From Armatimonas sp043757465 (GTDB lineage: Bacteria > Armatimonadota > Armatimonadia > Armatimonadales > Armatimonadaceae), in contig NZ_JAYVPL010000008.1 of assembly GCF_043757465.1 (NCBI RefSeq), positions 1-35,188 of the forward strand: DNA of 35,188 nt, in the 5' to 3' direction. This document shows positions 8,283 to 16,185 of the stretch, piece after piece (positions within the stretch are counted from its first letter, which is position 1; every line of letters starts with the position of its first letter). The notes beneath the pieces are model-generated. The model was not told the DNA's origin. It saw only the letters and a program-made list of their open reading frames with translations, and searched no databases. The translations under genes were made by a program, and so were the position numbers.

Positions 8283-9919
8283 GGCAGCTTCTTTGGCTGC
8301 GCTGGAAGCTCACTCTGCGGGGCTTTACCCGGAGCCGGAGCACGCTGATCGGCTCGATTATTGGGCTCCTTATTCTGGGACCCTACGCGCTTATGCTGGC
8401 GGGCGGCTTGGGCTTTGGGCTGGTGAAGCTGGATGTAACTCTCGGGGAGAATGCTCTGCGGGGGGCACTACTGCTCGTTGCCGGGATCTGGACAATCGGG
8501 CCGATTCTAGGCTTCCAGCTCAACGAAGCGCAGGATATCACGCGGCTCTTTGTCTACCCCGTGCCGGTGCGCAAGCTCTTCATGGGGGCGACCGCCGGGT
8601 GCTTGCTGGACTTGACCACACTTCTGCTCGTTCCGACGCTTCTCGCTGTAATCGTCGGTGCGGCGTTTCATGGCCTTGCGGGGGCACTGATCGCTGTAAT
8701 TGCCATGCCACTCTTTCTCTTTCAGACACTCGCCGCCAGCCAGGGTGTCACTCTCGCACTCCAGGGGGTGCTTCAGAGCCGTAAGTGGCGCGATGTGGCG
8801 CTGCTGATTGTGCCGCTGTTCTGGATGACCTGGCAGTTTGGGATGCAGAATATTGGCCGTGGTGCGAAGAATATCAACCTAAAGGCGTTTCTCGTTAGTC
8901 CCACTTGGGATGTGCTCAACTTTCTTCCACCGGGCCTCGCCGCCCGCGCCATCGGTGCGGGGATGAAGGGCCTGTGGCCGCTTGCGATTGCGTATCTGGG
9001 GGCACTGGGGCTCATTACTGTGGCGACTTTTATGGTCTCTTCGTGGCTGGTGAGCAAGGCCTATGAAGGTGAGGCCGTCGGTATTCCCGCACCACAGCCC
9101 CCCCCTCTAGCCCCCGTGCAACGGAGGCTAGGGGTTGGGGGCAGAGGGGGAGAAGGCGTGGTTCAGGCGGTCTTCCAGAAAGAGTGGTACGTCTTCACCC
9201 GCGATCCGTACTTTCGGCTCATGGCGATGAACTTTGTCTATATGCTGGGTTTCGGAGCATTCATGGCCTTTAGTCGGGGGAAGAACGACGCGGCGGATGG
9301 TCTGGGGTTCACCGAGGCGCGTACAACCATGGCTCTCTGGCTGGCGACCTCGCTGACACTGTTTCAGCAGAGCATTCTTTCCTACAACATCTTTGGCCCC
9401 GAGGCAAATGCGGCGACCCTGCTCTTTGCCTTTCCCGTACGCCGCCGTGAGCTGCTGATCGGGAAGAACCTTGCGAATCTCTCGGCGCTCTTACCTCTGA
9501 ATCTTGCCGCCGTGATCGTGCTCTGCGCAACTCTCAAGCGTCTTGACATGCTCCCGATCTTGCTGCCGTGGATGCTGGGGGCCTCCGTGCTCATGACCGC
9601 CGTGGGCAATGCGGTCTCCGTGATGATCCCGTACCGGGTCAGCACACAAGGGTTTAAGGCGCGGCAGAGCAGTGGGGGAGTGGGATATGGCTTCGCGAGT
9701 CTGGGAATCAGCTTGGCGGCCCTGGTGCTCTATACCCCGATTCTGGCCGCCGTGCTCGTGCCTCACTTCTGGATCGGGACGAGCTGGCTGCCACTGACTG
9801 TCCCCCTGGCGCTTGGCTACGCTGTGGCCCTCTATTTTCTCTCGCTACGCCTCACCGAGCCTTGGCTGCTAGAGCGCGAGCAAGAGATTATCGCACGGGT
9901 TGCTCGGCCTGAGGGTTAG
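8273..9919 (+). CDS. ABC exporter permease (ABC-2-like) with palindromic repeat inside the coding sequence
   Basis: This polytopic inner-membrane protein of 548 residues pairs with the ATPase encoded just upstream (10-nt overlap). Hydrophobic segments fall into two groups, roughly residues 20-265 and 320-540, separated by a soluble loop. The organisation resembles large 'putative ABC exporter' permeases. The loop (about residues 275-300) reads PQPPPLAPVQRRLGVGGRGGEG and is encoded by a GC-rich hairpin element at 9098-9141 that keeps the frame. This low-complexity stretch looks inserted, because normal cytoplasmic sequence (VVQAVFQKEWYVFTRDP) continues directly after it. The substrate is unknown. 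Confidence 0.8.
   Translation: MALRQLLWLRWKLTLRGFTRSRSTLIGSIIGLLILGPYALMLAGGLGFGLVKLDVTLGENALRGALLLVAGIWTIGPILGFQLNEAQDITRLFVYPVPVRKLFMGATAGCLLDLTTLLLVPTLLAVIVGAAFHGLAGALIAVIAMPLFLFQTLAASQGVTLALQGVLQSRKWRDVALLIVPLFWMTWQFGMQNIGRGAKNINLKAFLVSPTWDVLNFLPPGLAARAIGAGMKGLWPLAIAYLGALGLITVATFMVSSWLVSKAYEGEAVGIPAPQPPPLAPVQRRLGVGGRGGEGVVQAVFQKEWYVFTRDPYFRLMAMNFVYMLGFGAFMAFSRGKNDAADGLGFTEARTTMALWLATSLTLFQQSILSYNIFGPEANAATLLFAFPVRRRELLIGKNLANLSALLPLNLAAVIVLCATLKRLDMLPILLPWMLGASVLMTAVGNAVSVMIPYRVSTQGFKARQSSGGVGYGFASLGISLAALVLYTPILAAVLVPHFWIGTSWLPLTVPLALGYAVALYFLSLRLTEPWLLEREQEIIARVARPEG
9098..9141 (+). repeat. GC-rich palindromic repeat, in-frame copy inside ABC permease
   Basis: Positions 9107-9117 (CTAGCCCCCGT) and 9121-9131 (ACGGAGGCTAG) form an 11-bp stem with one mismatch around the loop GCA. 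Runs of C before and G after could extend the pairing. The core CCCCCGT-3nt-ACGG matches the repeats at 15240-15268 and 27758-27786, so this appears to be a diverged member of the same family. Confidence 0.6.
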
Positions 9920-9927
9920 GGTACACT
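9900..9927 (+). promoter_or_regulatory. Promoter of the beta-CASP gene (TTGCTC-16-TACACT)
   Basis: TACACT at 9922-9927 ends exactly 7 nt before ATG 9934; a -35-like TTGCTC at 9900-9905 stands 16 nt upstream. Transcription would start on the ATG, giving a leaderless mRNA. No Shine-Dalgarno sequence stands before this gene. Confidence 0.6.
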
Positions 9928-9933
9928 CTAAGT

Positions 9934-11379
9934 ATGGCACGAATTCAACATGCAAAGACGCAAAACGCGCAGATTGCGACGCTCACTTTTTGGGGTGGCG
10001 TGGGCACTGTCACCGGCTCTAAGTATCTGATCGAGACTAAAAACAGCAAAGTTTTGATTGACTGCGGGCTTTTTCAGGGCCTCAAAGAGCTGCGGGATCG
10101 TAACTGGCAGGCACCGCCGTTTGACCCGACGACGATAGATGCCGTGGTGCTGACCCACGCGCACACCGACCATGTGGGCTATCTTCCAGCGCTGGTGAAG
10201 AACGGCTTCAAGGGCATGGTCTACTGCACCCGTGCCACGGGGGAGCTGGCACGTATTATTCTCGAAGACTCAGCGGAGCTGCAAGAGGAGGAGGCGGACT
10301 GGCGCAATAAAAAAGGCCTCACCGAACACAAGCCCGCCGTGCCGCTCTACGACCGCACCGATGTGAAGCGCACGATGAAGCTCTTTCAGCCGCAGAAGGC
10401 GGGCACTGAGGGGTTCCAAGTCACCAGCGATATTCGTGTGCAGTGGTGGCCTGCGGGGCACATGCTCGGGGCGCGCTCGCTACTGGTGGAGGTGAGTGGG
10501 GCGGGCGCACTGGGGCAGCAGCGCAGTATTCTCTTTTCGGGTGATGTGGGCCGCTGTAATCAGCCGGTTCTGCGTGATCCTGTCACGCCGCCACCTGCCG
10601 ACTATGTTCTGGTTGAGTCTACCTACGGCGATAGGCTCCACGAGGACGAAGACCCGCGCCAGCAGCTTGCGGAGGTGATTAAAGACGCCCATGAGCGCGA
10701 TGCCCCCGTGCTGATTCCCGCGTTCTCCGTGGGGCGCACCCAGGATATTCTCTACCACATCCGTGAGCTAGAAGATGCGGGAGAGATTCCCATTGTGCCC
10801 GTCCGCGCCGACTCTCCGATGGCGGCGGAGGCGACCCAAGCCTATCTCAAGATGGTAGAGGAGCACGACGACGATACCCGGGAGATTACTGCGGCGCGGC
10901 GCAATCCGTTGCGCACCAAGTCCATGGGGTTCTCGTCGAGCCGTGAAGAATCCCGCAGGCTCAACGAGGAAACCGGCGCTCGGGTGATCGTCTCCGCCAG
11001 CGGCATGATGACCGGGGGACGCGTGATGCACCACGCCCGCCAGATGGTCTCCAACCCAGAGGCAACGATCTGCTTCGTCGGCTTCCAGGCGGCGGGCACG
11101 ACGGGGCGGCGGATTTTGGATGGCGAGCCGGAGATAAAGATCTTCAAGGAGTGGTTCCCGGTGCGCTGCAGCGTCAAAAAAATCGGTGGCTTCTCGGCCC
11201 ATGCGGACTACAACGAGCTTCTCACCTGGCTCGCACCGCTGGCACGGCACGCCCCGCGCCAAGTCTACATCACCCACGGCGAGCCGGAAGCCGCCGCCGC
11301 GATGGCTGAGCACATCAAAGAGCGCTTCGCCTGGAATGTCACCGTCCCGGCTTACGGGGATGTGATCGAGCTGAAGTGA
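9934..11379 (+). CDS. Metallo-beta-lactamase/beta-CASP family ribonuclease (CPSF73-like)
   Basis: This 481-residue soluble protein starts with a metallo-beta-lactamase domain. It carries GGVGTVTGSKYL near the start, the metal motif THAHTDHVGYL (about residues 71-81), the motif 3 region PAGHMLGARS, and the motif 4 SGDVGR. A beta-CASP domain follows (VLIPAFSVGRTQ, ASGMMTGGRVMHHARQ), then the late histidine motifs FSAHADYNEL (about 418-427) and YITHGEPEAAAAM. This arrangement defines the bacterial RNA-specific beta-CASP exo/endonuclease group related to CPSF73 (TTHA0252-like). It probably processes or degrades RNA. It ends 4 nt from the convergent DUF899 gene. Confidence 0.9.
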   Translation: MARIQHAKTQNAQIATLTFWGGVGTVTGSKYLIETKNSKVLIDCGLFQGLKELRDRNWQAPPFDPTTIDAVVLTHAHTDHVGYLPALVKNGFKGMVYCTRATGELARIILEDSAELQEEEADWRNKKGLTEHKPAVPLYDRTDVKRTMKLFQPQKAGTEGFQVTSDIRVQWWPAGHMLGARSLLVEVSGAGALGQQRSILFSGDVGRCNQPVLRDPVTPPPADYVLVESTYGDRLHEDEDPRQQLAEVIKDAHERDAPVLIPAFSVGRTQDILYHIRELEDAGEIPIVPVRADSPMAAEATQAYLKMVEEHDDDTREITAARRNPLRTKSMGFSSSREESRRLNEETGARVIVSASGMMTGGRVMHHARQMVSNPEATICFVGFQAAGTTGRRILDGEPEIKIFKEWFPVRCSVKKIGGFSAHADYNELLTWLAPLARHAPRQVYITHGEPEAAAAMAEHIKERFAWNVTVPAYGDVIELK

Positions 11380-11383
11380 TCTC

Positions 11384-12037
11384 CTACCCGTAGGTTGGCT
11401 TTTGTGGCCAGCCTGCGGGAGAGTCTTCGAAGTCCTCTTGTCTGCCGTAGGGGGTGACATCGAGGAGAGGGTAGGTATGGACCAGATTTTCGACGCCACG
11501 ACCGTAGGTGGAGTAGGTGTGGTAAACCTCATCGTCGAGCTGGAAGAAGACGCTCAGGCCCGAACCTTCGCCGCGCTCATCGGAGACGTGGAAGTCGTAG
11601 TTGAACTCGCTCCCAAATGAGGAGTACCAGGGGACGCTCCAGCCTCGCTCTTGCTTCCAGGCATCGAGCTTGGTCAACGGCGCACGGGAGATTAAGGCAA
11701 AAGTAGTGTCGCGCTTGCCTAGCAGGGAGAGGTCCGCGATGGCATCCACAAAGCCAGTGCAGCCAGTGCAGCCTTTTTCCCAGTCCGGGCCGAACATGAA
11801 GTGATAGACAATGAGCTGGCGCTTGCCCTCAAATAAGTCTAGCAAGCGTCGCTTGCCACGGGGACTCTCAAAGACATACTCTTTGTCCATCTTCACCATT
11901 GGGAGCCTGCGTCGCACCGCAGCAAGACGGTCACCCTCGCGGGTGTGTGCTTTCTCTTGGAGCAGCAGCGCCTCACGCTGAGCGAGCCATTCGTCACGGA
12001 GGACAATGGGGGGGTGGGGGATTCCGTTCTCTGTCAT
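11384..12037 (-). CDS. DUF899 family thioredoxin-like protein
   Basis: This 217-residue protein matches the DUF899 layout: an N-terminal helix with LRDEWLAQREALLLQEKAHTR, the strand-loop MVKMDKEYVFE, then LIVYHFMFGPDWEKGCTGCTGF, which holds the Cys-x-x-Cys at the thioredoxin-like position, and the C-terminal FHTYSTY-like segment YHTYSTYGRG. The family is predicted thioredoxin-fold; its biochemical role is not established. ATG 12037 (MTENGIPHPPI) is preferred; an upstream in-frame TTG at 12118 would add 27 residues without similarity I recognise. The short direct repeat encoding CTGCTG is part of the cysteine motif. Ribosome-binding and promoter signals are unclear. Confidence 0.8.
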   Translation of the reverse strand: MTENGIPHPPIVLRDEWLAQREALLLQEKAHTREGDRLAAVRRRLPMVKMDKEYVFESPRGKRRLLDLFEGKRQLIVYHFMFGPDWEKGCTGCTGFVDAIADLSLLGKRDTTFALISRAPLTKLDAWKQERGWSVPWYSSFGSEFNYDFHVSDERGEGSGLSVFFQLDDEVYHTYSTYGRGVENLVHTYPLLDVTPYGRQEDFEDSPAGWPQKPTYG

Positions 12038-12178
12038 TACTTTTTCTTCTTCCAAATCTCGGGCAATATTCTTTGTACTCTCCGATTGCGCTCTCAGGCG
12101 GAAAGCCATGCCGAACAATTTTTGCGGTGAGGAATGAGCCTAGGGGGATTGCATTTAGCACAGGCTTCCCGCTTGCGA

Positions 12179-12184
12179 TACAGT
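12179..12184 (+). promoter_or_regulatory. Putative -10 box (TACAGT) upstream of hflX
   Basis: TACAGT ends 10 nt before ATG 12194, giving a leader of at most about 3 nt. No Shine-Dalgarno sequence is present, and no -35 with proper spacing was found. Confidence 0.4.
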
Positions 12185-12193
12185 AAGCAACAC

Positions 12194-13474
12194 ATGTCCA
12201 ATACCAATATATTTCATGAGAACGTGACCGAGGAGTGCGCTGTCCTCGTGGCGCTGGAGACCGGCGAGCATCTAGATAGTATCGAGGTGCGTCTCGACGA
12301 GCTCACGGAGCTGGCGAGCACGGCCAATATCCGGGTGATCGAGCGCTTCGACCAGCGCAAGCGCAACCCCGATCCGGCGTTTTTGATCGGGCATGGGAAG
12401 GCCGATGAGCTCTACATCTTGGTGGCGGAGCTGGAGCCGACCGTCGTGATCTTCGACAACGAGCTCTCCCCGACCCAGCAGCGTAACTTAGAGATCACGC
12501 TCAAGTGCCGAGTAATGGACCGGACGCAACTGATCTTAGATATCTTTGCGCAGCGCGCCCGCACCCGTGAGGGCAACTTACAGGTGGAGCTGGCCCAGCT
12601 TACCTACTCCCTGCCGCGTGTGGGGCTGCTCTACACCAAGTTCGAGCGCCAGCAGGGCGGTATTGGGGTGCGTGGCGGTGGCGGGGAGAGCAAGGTCTCG
12701 CTCGACAAGCGCAAGATCCGTGAGCAGATCGCCGAGCTGAAAAACGAGCTGGAAGAGGTCAAGAAGACCCGTCGCCAGCAGCGCGTCGCCCGGCGTAAGC
12801 TGCCGTTCCCGTCGGCGGCTCTGGTGGGGTACACGTCGGCGGGCAAGTCCACCCTGCTCAACCTGCTCTCTGGCTCGGATGTGCTCGCCGATAAGATGCT
12901 CTTCTCCACCCTCGATCCCACCACGCGCCGGGTGATCTTGCCCGATGGTCGGGGGATTCTGCTCACCGACACTGTGGGCTTTATCCGAAATCTTCCCCAT
13001 GACCTCGTGGCGGCGTTCCGTGCGACCCTTGAGGAGACCATCGAGGCGGACTTTCTGATTCACATGGTGGACATCAGCAGCCCCGAGGCGGACCGCCACC
13101 GCGACACGGTTCTGGAGACACTGGAGGCGCTGGGCGCAAGAGATAAGCCGATTCTGACGGTTTTTAACAAGAGCGATCTGGTCGAGGATTCGCTTGCGCT
13201 ACGTCACCTGGTTGCATCAACCCCCAACTCGTGCTACATCTCCGCCGCCAAATCCCAGGGGCTCACGCACCTCATGGACCGTATCTCAGAGACAATTAAG
13301 GAGCTGGTGCAGACCATGCTGGTCGCGATTCCCTACGGTCGCTCCGAGCTAGTGGCGCAGTGCCATGAGTTTGGCGTTGTGCACTCGGTAGACTACGGCC
13401 CGGATCATATTCTCGTCCGCACCGATGTTGCCCATGCGCTGGCGGGGAAGCTGCTGGAGTTCCAGATCGTCTAA
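12194..13474 (+). CDS. hflX: GTPase HflX, ribosome-associated
   Basis: HflX is a GTPase that binds the large ribosomal subunit and splits or rescues stalled and heat-damaged ribosomes. This 426-residue protein shows the N-terminal HflX domain (AFLIGHGKADEL, VVIFDNELSPTQQRNLE, RVMDRTQLILDIFAQRA), a glycine-rich linker (GGIGVRGGGGESK) followed by a coiled coil, then the G domain: G1 GYTSAGKST (about 211-219), G3 DTVGF (about 259-263), G4 NKSD (about 325-328). G1 has Ser where most HflX proteins have Asn (GYTNAGKST). Length and domain order are normal. ATG 12194 is chosen as the first start after a -10-like box; an open upstream frame to 12134 is unlikely to be translated. Confidence 0.95.
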   Translation: MSNTNIFHENVTEECAVLVALETGEHLDSIEVRLDELTELASTANIRVIERFDQRKRNPDPAFLIGHGKADELYILVAELEPTVVIFDNELSPTQQRNLEITLKCRVMDRTQLILDIFAQRARTREGNLQVELAQLTYSLPRVGLLYTKFERQQGGIGVRGGGGESKVSLDKRKIREQIAELKNELEEVKKTRRQQRVARRKLPFPSAALVGYTSAGKSTLLNLLSGSDVLADKMLFSTLDPTTRRVILPDGRGILLTDTVGFIRNLPHDLVAAFRATLEETIEADFLIHMVDISSPEADRHRDTVLETLEALGARDKPILTVFNKSDLVEDSLALRHLVASTPNSCYISAAKSQGLTHLMDRISETIKELVQTMLVAIPYGRSELVAQCHEFGVVHSVDYGPDHILVRTDVAHALAGKLLEFQIV

Positions 13475-13487
13475 AAAGCGCCTGTGG

Positions 13488-13493
13488 TACACT
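13488..13493 (+). promoter_or_regulatory. Putative -10 box (TACACT) of leaderless Rrf2 gene
   Basis: The string GGTACACT ends 6 nt before ATG 13499 and lies in the 24-nt gap after the hflX stop. It predicts a leaderless mRNA separate from hflX. No -35 was recognised. Confidence 0.5.
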
Positions 13494-13498
13494 TGGCT

Positions 13499-13912
13499 AT
13501 GTTTTCCCAGACTGCCGAGTATGCTCTCCGTGCCGTGGCGTATCTGGCGGAGCAGGGAGAGCCGCGGACGGTGGCGCAGATCGCTGTGGCCACCAAAGTG
13601 CCTCCCAGTTATCTCTCCAAGGTGCTTCAGAGCCTTGCGAAATCGGGGCTGGTGGTCTCCCAGCGCGGCCTGCACGGCGGCTTTCACCTGGAGAGGCCCA
13701 CGGATCAGCTCTGTGTCTTTGATATTATTCAGGCCGTTGACCCAATCCCGCGTATCAAAACCTGTCCCCTGGACTTGCCCCAACACGCGAGGCAGTTGTG
13801 CAGGCTGCACCAGCGCATGGACGATACGCTCGCACAGGTAGAGCTAGTGTTTCGGCAGACTACGTTCGCCGAAGTCCTAGAAACCCCTATCTTCGGCCCC
13901 GATCCCGACTAA
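13499..13912 (+). CDS. Rrf2 family transcriptional regulator
   Basis: This 137-residue protein has the Rrf2 winged-helix layout: MFSQTAEYALRAVAYLA, the recognition region VPPSYLSKVLQSLAKSGLV, and the wing RGLHGGFHL. Members such as IscR, NsrR and CymR repress genes of iron-sulfur, nitric-oxide or sulfur metabolism. The C-terminal region carries Cys72, Cys89 and Cys101 (TCPLDLPQHARQLC). The 11-residue gap between the last two differs from the tighter spacing of IscR/NsrR cluster ligands, so cluster binding is uncertain; the CPL...LC pattern is common in a large uncharacterised Rrf2 subgroup. Its 3' end overlaps the convergent PQQ-type gene by 36 bp. Target genes are unknown. Confidence 0.88.
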   Translation: MFSQTAEYALRAVAYLAEQGEPRTVAQIAVATKVPPSYLSKVLQSLAKSGLVVSQRGLHGGFHLERPTDQLCVFDIIQAVDPIPRIKTCPLDLPQHARQLCRLHQRMDDTLAQVELVFRQTTFAEVLETPIFGPDPD

Positions 13913-15172
13913 ATGGCCCTGGGTGTGGAAGTAGAGTGCGTTCTCGGAGATGGCGGGAGTGGCCATGCAGACCTCACCCATCGGGTTCTGGGAGAGAAGC
14001 TTGAACGTTGCCCCCGCCTGCACCACGAAGATCTCGCCCTCCTCGCTAGTGTAGTAAAGTTTTCCATCGGCGGCCACGGCGGAGGCGCTGAAACCCGTGC
14101 GGCCTGTGCCCATGCGCTCCTGGTAGAGCCGCTGGCCGGACTGGGCATCGTAGCAACTGAGAATACCGGCATCGTTGCAGACATAGAGATGTGGCCCCAG
14201 CACCAAGGGTGTCTGCATGTAGGCACCTCCGCGCACGACCCCCCAGCCAAAGTGCATGCTACCCATGTTCTCAGGGGGCAAGACGATCTCGCCGGTGGCA
14301 GTGGGACGGATAGCATAGATGGGGGCTTGCCTGCCATGGGCATTGGTGATAAAGATCAGCCCCTGACCAACAATAGGCGTGGGGACAGGAATATCGCCGC
14401 CCCCCGTCAGCTTCCAGAGTGACTTGCCCGTTTTTACATCGTAGCCACCGATGTGTTTCCAGCCGTTACACACGACTTGCGCCTTGCCGCCCACGGTGCA
14501 GAGTGTCGGGGTGGACCAGGTGGGCACTTCCGTGCGTGGCGTACGCCAGATGTCTTTGCCCGTCGCGGGATCGAGCGCGGCCACAAACGAGCCTTTCTGA
14601 ATATCGCACTGGACGATAATCTTGCCGTCGGCGAAGATCGGGGAGCTGGCCCAACCCCACTGCGCGGTGGGAACCATGTAGAAACCCGAGTCTAAAAGCC
14701 CCAGATCGCGCTTCCAGAGCAGCTTACCCGTTAGATCGTAGCAGAACAGCCCCTCGGAGCCGAAGAACGCGAGCACCCGCTTGCCATCGGTGGCCATGGT
14801 CGCGCTGGCCTGCGTGGCCTTGGTGTGGCGCTTTACTTTCGGGACACCTTTATGGGCGGTCTGCTGCCAGAGGATCTTCCCGGAGCGCTTATGAACACAG
14901 TAGATGCGCCACTCGTGTTCGGAGTCATCTTCCACCGAGGCGATCTCGCCGTAGAGTCCCACTTTTAGGTCGTTGTTCTTCGGGCTCAGCGCCGCCGTCA
15001 CGAAGACTTTCTCGCCCCAGACAATCGGGCTAGAGTGACCCAGACCCGGCAGAGGTGTCTTAAAGAGAATATTTTTCTTCTCCTCGACATTCCAGGTGGT
15101 GGGAAGCTTGCTTCCCACCGCGATCCCACTTGCGCCAGGACCACGAAACTGCGGCCAGTTGATAGTTGCCAT
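13877..15172 (-). CDS. PQQ-like beta-propeller repeat protein without signal peptide
   Basis: This 431-residue protein is built of beta-propeller repeats with recurrent W-x-x-x-L/T and G-K-x-L/I-W blades (RSGKILWQQ, TGKLLWKRD, TGKDIWRTP, TGKSLWKLTG), the PQQ-binding-like or BamB-like fold. It begins MATINWPQFRGPGASGIA, the segment that in typical family members follows a signal peptide. Here an in-frame TAA lies 12 nt upstream of the ATG, so no signal peptide can be encoded. On the minus strand TAAAAT (15184-15179) ends 7 nt before the ATG, predicting leaderless transcription. No quinoprotein dehydrogenase residues were recognised, so an enzymatic role is not implied. Confidence 0.85.
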   Translation of the reverse strand: MATINWPQFRGPGASGIAVGSKLPTTWNVEEKKNILFKTPLPGLGHSSPIVWGEKVFVTAALSPKNNDLKVGLYGEIASVEDDSEHEWRIYCVHKRSGKILWQQTAHKGVPKVKRHTKATQASATMATDGKRVLAFFGSEGLFCYDLTGKLLWKRDLGLLDSGFYMVPTAQWGWASSPIFADGKIIVQCDIQKGSFVAALDPATGKDIWRTPRTEVPTWSTPTLCTVGGKAQVVCNGWKHIGGYDVKTGKSLWKLTGGGDIPVPTPIVGQGLIFITNAHGRQAPIYAIRPTATGEIVLPPENMGSMHFGWGVVRGGAYMQTPLVLGPHLYVCNDAGILSCYDAQSGQRLYQERMGTGRTGFSASAVAADGKLYYTSEEGEIFVVQAGATFKLLSQNPMGEVCMATPAISENALYFHTQGHLVGIGAEDRGF

Positions 15173-15178
15173 GGGGCT

Positions 15179-15184
15179 ATTTTA
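15179..15184 (-). promoter_or_regulatory. Putative -10 box (TAAAAT) of the PQQ-type gene
   Basis: On the minus strand TAAAAT ends 7 nt before ATG 15172. It abuts the left edge of the palindromic repeat pair at 15185-15268. Confidence 0.5.
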
Positions 15185-15268
15185 CCCCCGTAACCCCCGC
15201 CGAGCGGGGGGACAGGTAAGGAAAGAGAATTTTGTTTTTCTCTCCCCCGTTGGACGGGGGCTGGGGGG
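15185..15268. repeat. Two GC-rich palindromic repeat units between divergent genes
   Basis: The left unit contains CCCCCGC (15194-15200), loop CGA and GCGGGGG (15204-15210), a perfect 7-bp stem. The right unit (15240-15268) contains CCCCCGT (15244-15250), loop TGG and ACGGGGG (15254-15260), again a perfect 7-bp stem. Its 29 nt recur without mismatch, in the opposite orientation, at 27758-27786. The units flank a short AT-richer spacer. The organisation resembles paired REP-like elements. Confidence 0.8.
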
Positions 15269-15279
15269 CAGGTTATAAT
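15250..15279 (+). promoter_or_regulatory. Promoter TTGGAC-18-TATAAT, leaderless, -35 inside the repeat
   Basis: TTGGAC at 15250-15255 and a perfect TATAAT at 15274-15279 are 18 nt apart; the TATAAT ends 7 nt before ATG 15286. The -35 hexamer is the loop region of the palindromic repeat, so the repeat appears to have supplied part of the promoter. This is the best promoter match in the window. Confidence 0.75.
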
Positions 15280-15285
15280 CCACGC

Positions 15286-16185
15286 ATGGAACTCAACGAT
15301 AACAACTGGATTTCGGGCGAGAAGAAAGAGACTTTGCAAGAGAACTCTGGTGGCGTGACCCGACGCACCGTTCTGACGAGCGCGATGACGGCGGGCTTTG
15401 CACTGGCGGTGCAGCCCGTCGCTGCGGAGACGACTCTCACCGACACCAAGGGGCTAAAGGCGGGAATGATTACGTTTAAGGGCGCGGATGGCGTGGAAGT
15501 GCCCGCCTACTACGCCGTGCCGGAGAAGCTTGTGGCGGGAAAGAAGCCCCCCGTGGTGCTGGTGGTGCAGGAGATCTTCGGTGTTCATGAGCACATCAAA
15601 GATGTCTGTCGGCGTTTTGCCAAGAAAGGCTACTTCGCTATCGCTCCTGAGCTCTATGTCCGGCAGGGCAGTGTCTCGGACAAGCCGATGGCCGAGATCT
15701 TCCCCGTGGTATCCCAAGTCCCTGATTCCCAGGTGATGACCGATCTGGATGCCGCGCTCGCTTACGCCCAGTCCACAGGAAAGGCGGATGCGAGCCGGGT
15801 TGCGATCACGGGCTTCTGCTGGGGCGGGCGCATTGTCTGGCTCTACGCGGCGCACAATACGAAGCTAAAAGCCGGAGCTGCCTGGTACGGTCGCTTAGTC
15901 GGGCAGAGTAACCCGCTCCAGCCCAAGAGCCCCACGGAGCTCGCGGGCAAAGTCAACGCCCCGATTCTGGGCCTCTACGGCGCGAAAGACGCGGGAATAA
16001 AGATCGAGAGCATCGAGGGCATGCGCGCCGCGCTGAAGGCAGCCGGGAAGACCAAGTGCGAGATCATTGTCTACCCAGACTCCGAGCACGGCTTCCACGC
16101 CGACTACCGGCCCAGCTACAACGAAAAAGACGCCAAAGATGGTTTCGCCAAGCTGCTGGTCTGGTTCAAGAAAAACGGCGCGTAG
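15286..16185 (+). CDS. Dienelactone hydrolase family protein with Tat-like signal
   Basis: This 299-residue alpha/beta hydrolase resembles carboxymethylenebutenolidase. The nucleophile is in GFCWGG (Cys near residue 178), the acid in GAKDAG (Asp near 235) and the histidine in EHGFHADY (near 270), the Cys-Asp-His triad of the family. The segment VVQEIFGVHEHIKDVCRR is the typical oxyanion and lid region. The N-terminus has a twin arginine (VTRRTVLTSA) followed by a hydrophobic stretch ending in PVAA, a probable Tat export signal, so the enzyme may act outside the cytoplasm. The natural substrate is unknown. Its stop codon touches the convergent methyltransferase stop with no gap. Confidence 0.88.
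   Translation: MELNDNNWISGEKKETLQENSGGVTRRTVLTSAMTAGFALAVQPVAAETTLTDTKGLKAGMITFKGADGVEVPAYYAVPEKLVAGKKPPVVLVVQEIFGVHEHIKDVCRRFAKKGYFAIAPELYVRQGSVSDKPMAEIFPVVSQVPDSQVMTDLDAALAYAQSTGKADASRVAITGFCWGGRIVWLYAAHNTKLKAGAAWYGRLVGQSNPLQPKSPTELAGKVNAPILGLYGAKDAGIKIESIEGMRAALKAAGKTKCEIIVYPDSEHGFHADYRPSYNEKDAKDGFAKLLVWFKKNGA

Noticed and set aside
15096..15278. Plus-strand frame across the palindromic repeats between the divergent genes
   Set aside because: It spans the start of the PQQ-type gene and two hairpin repeats and gives a low-complexity peptide; such frames are typical artefacts of these repeats.
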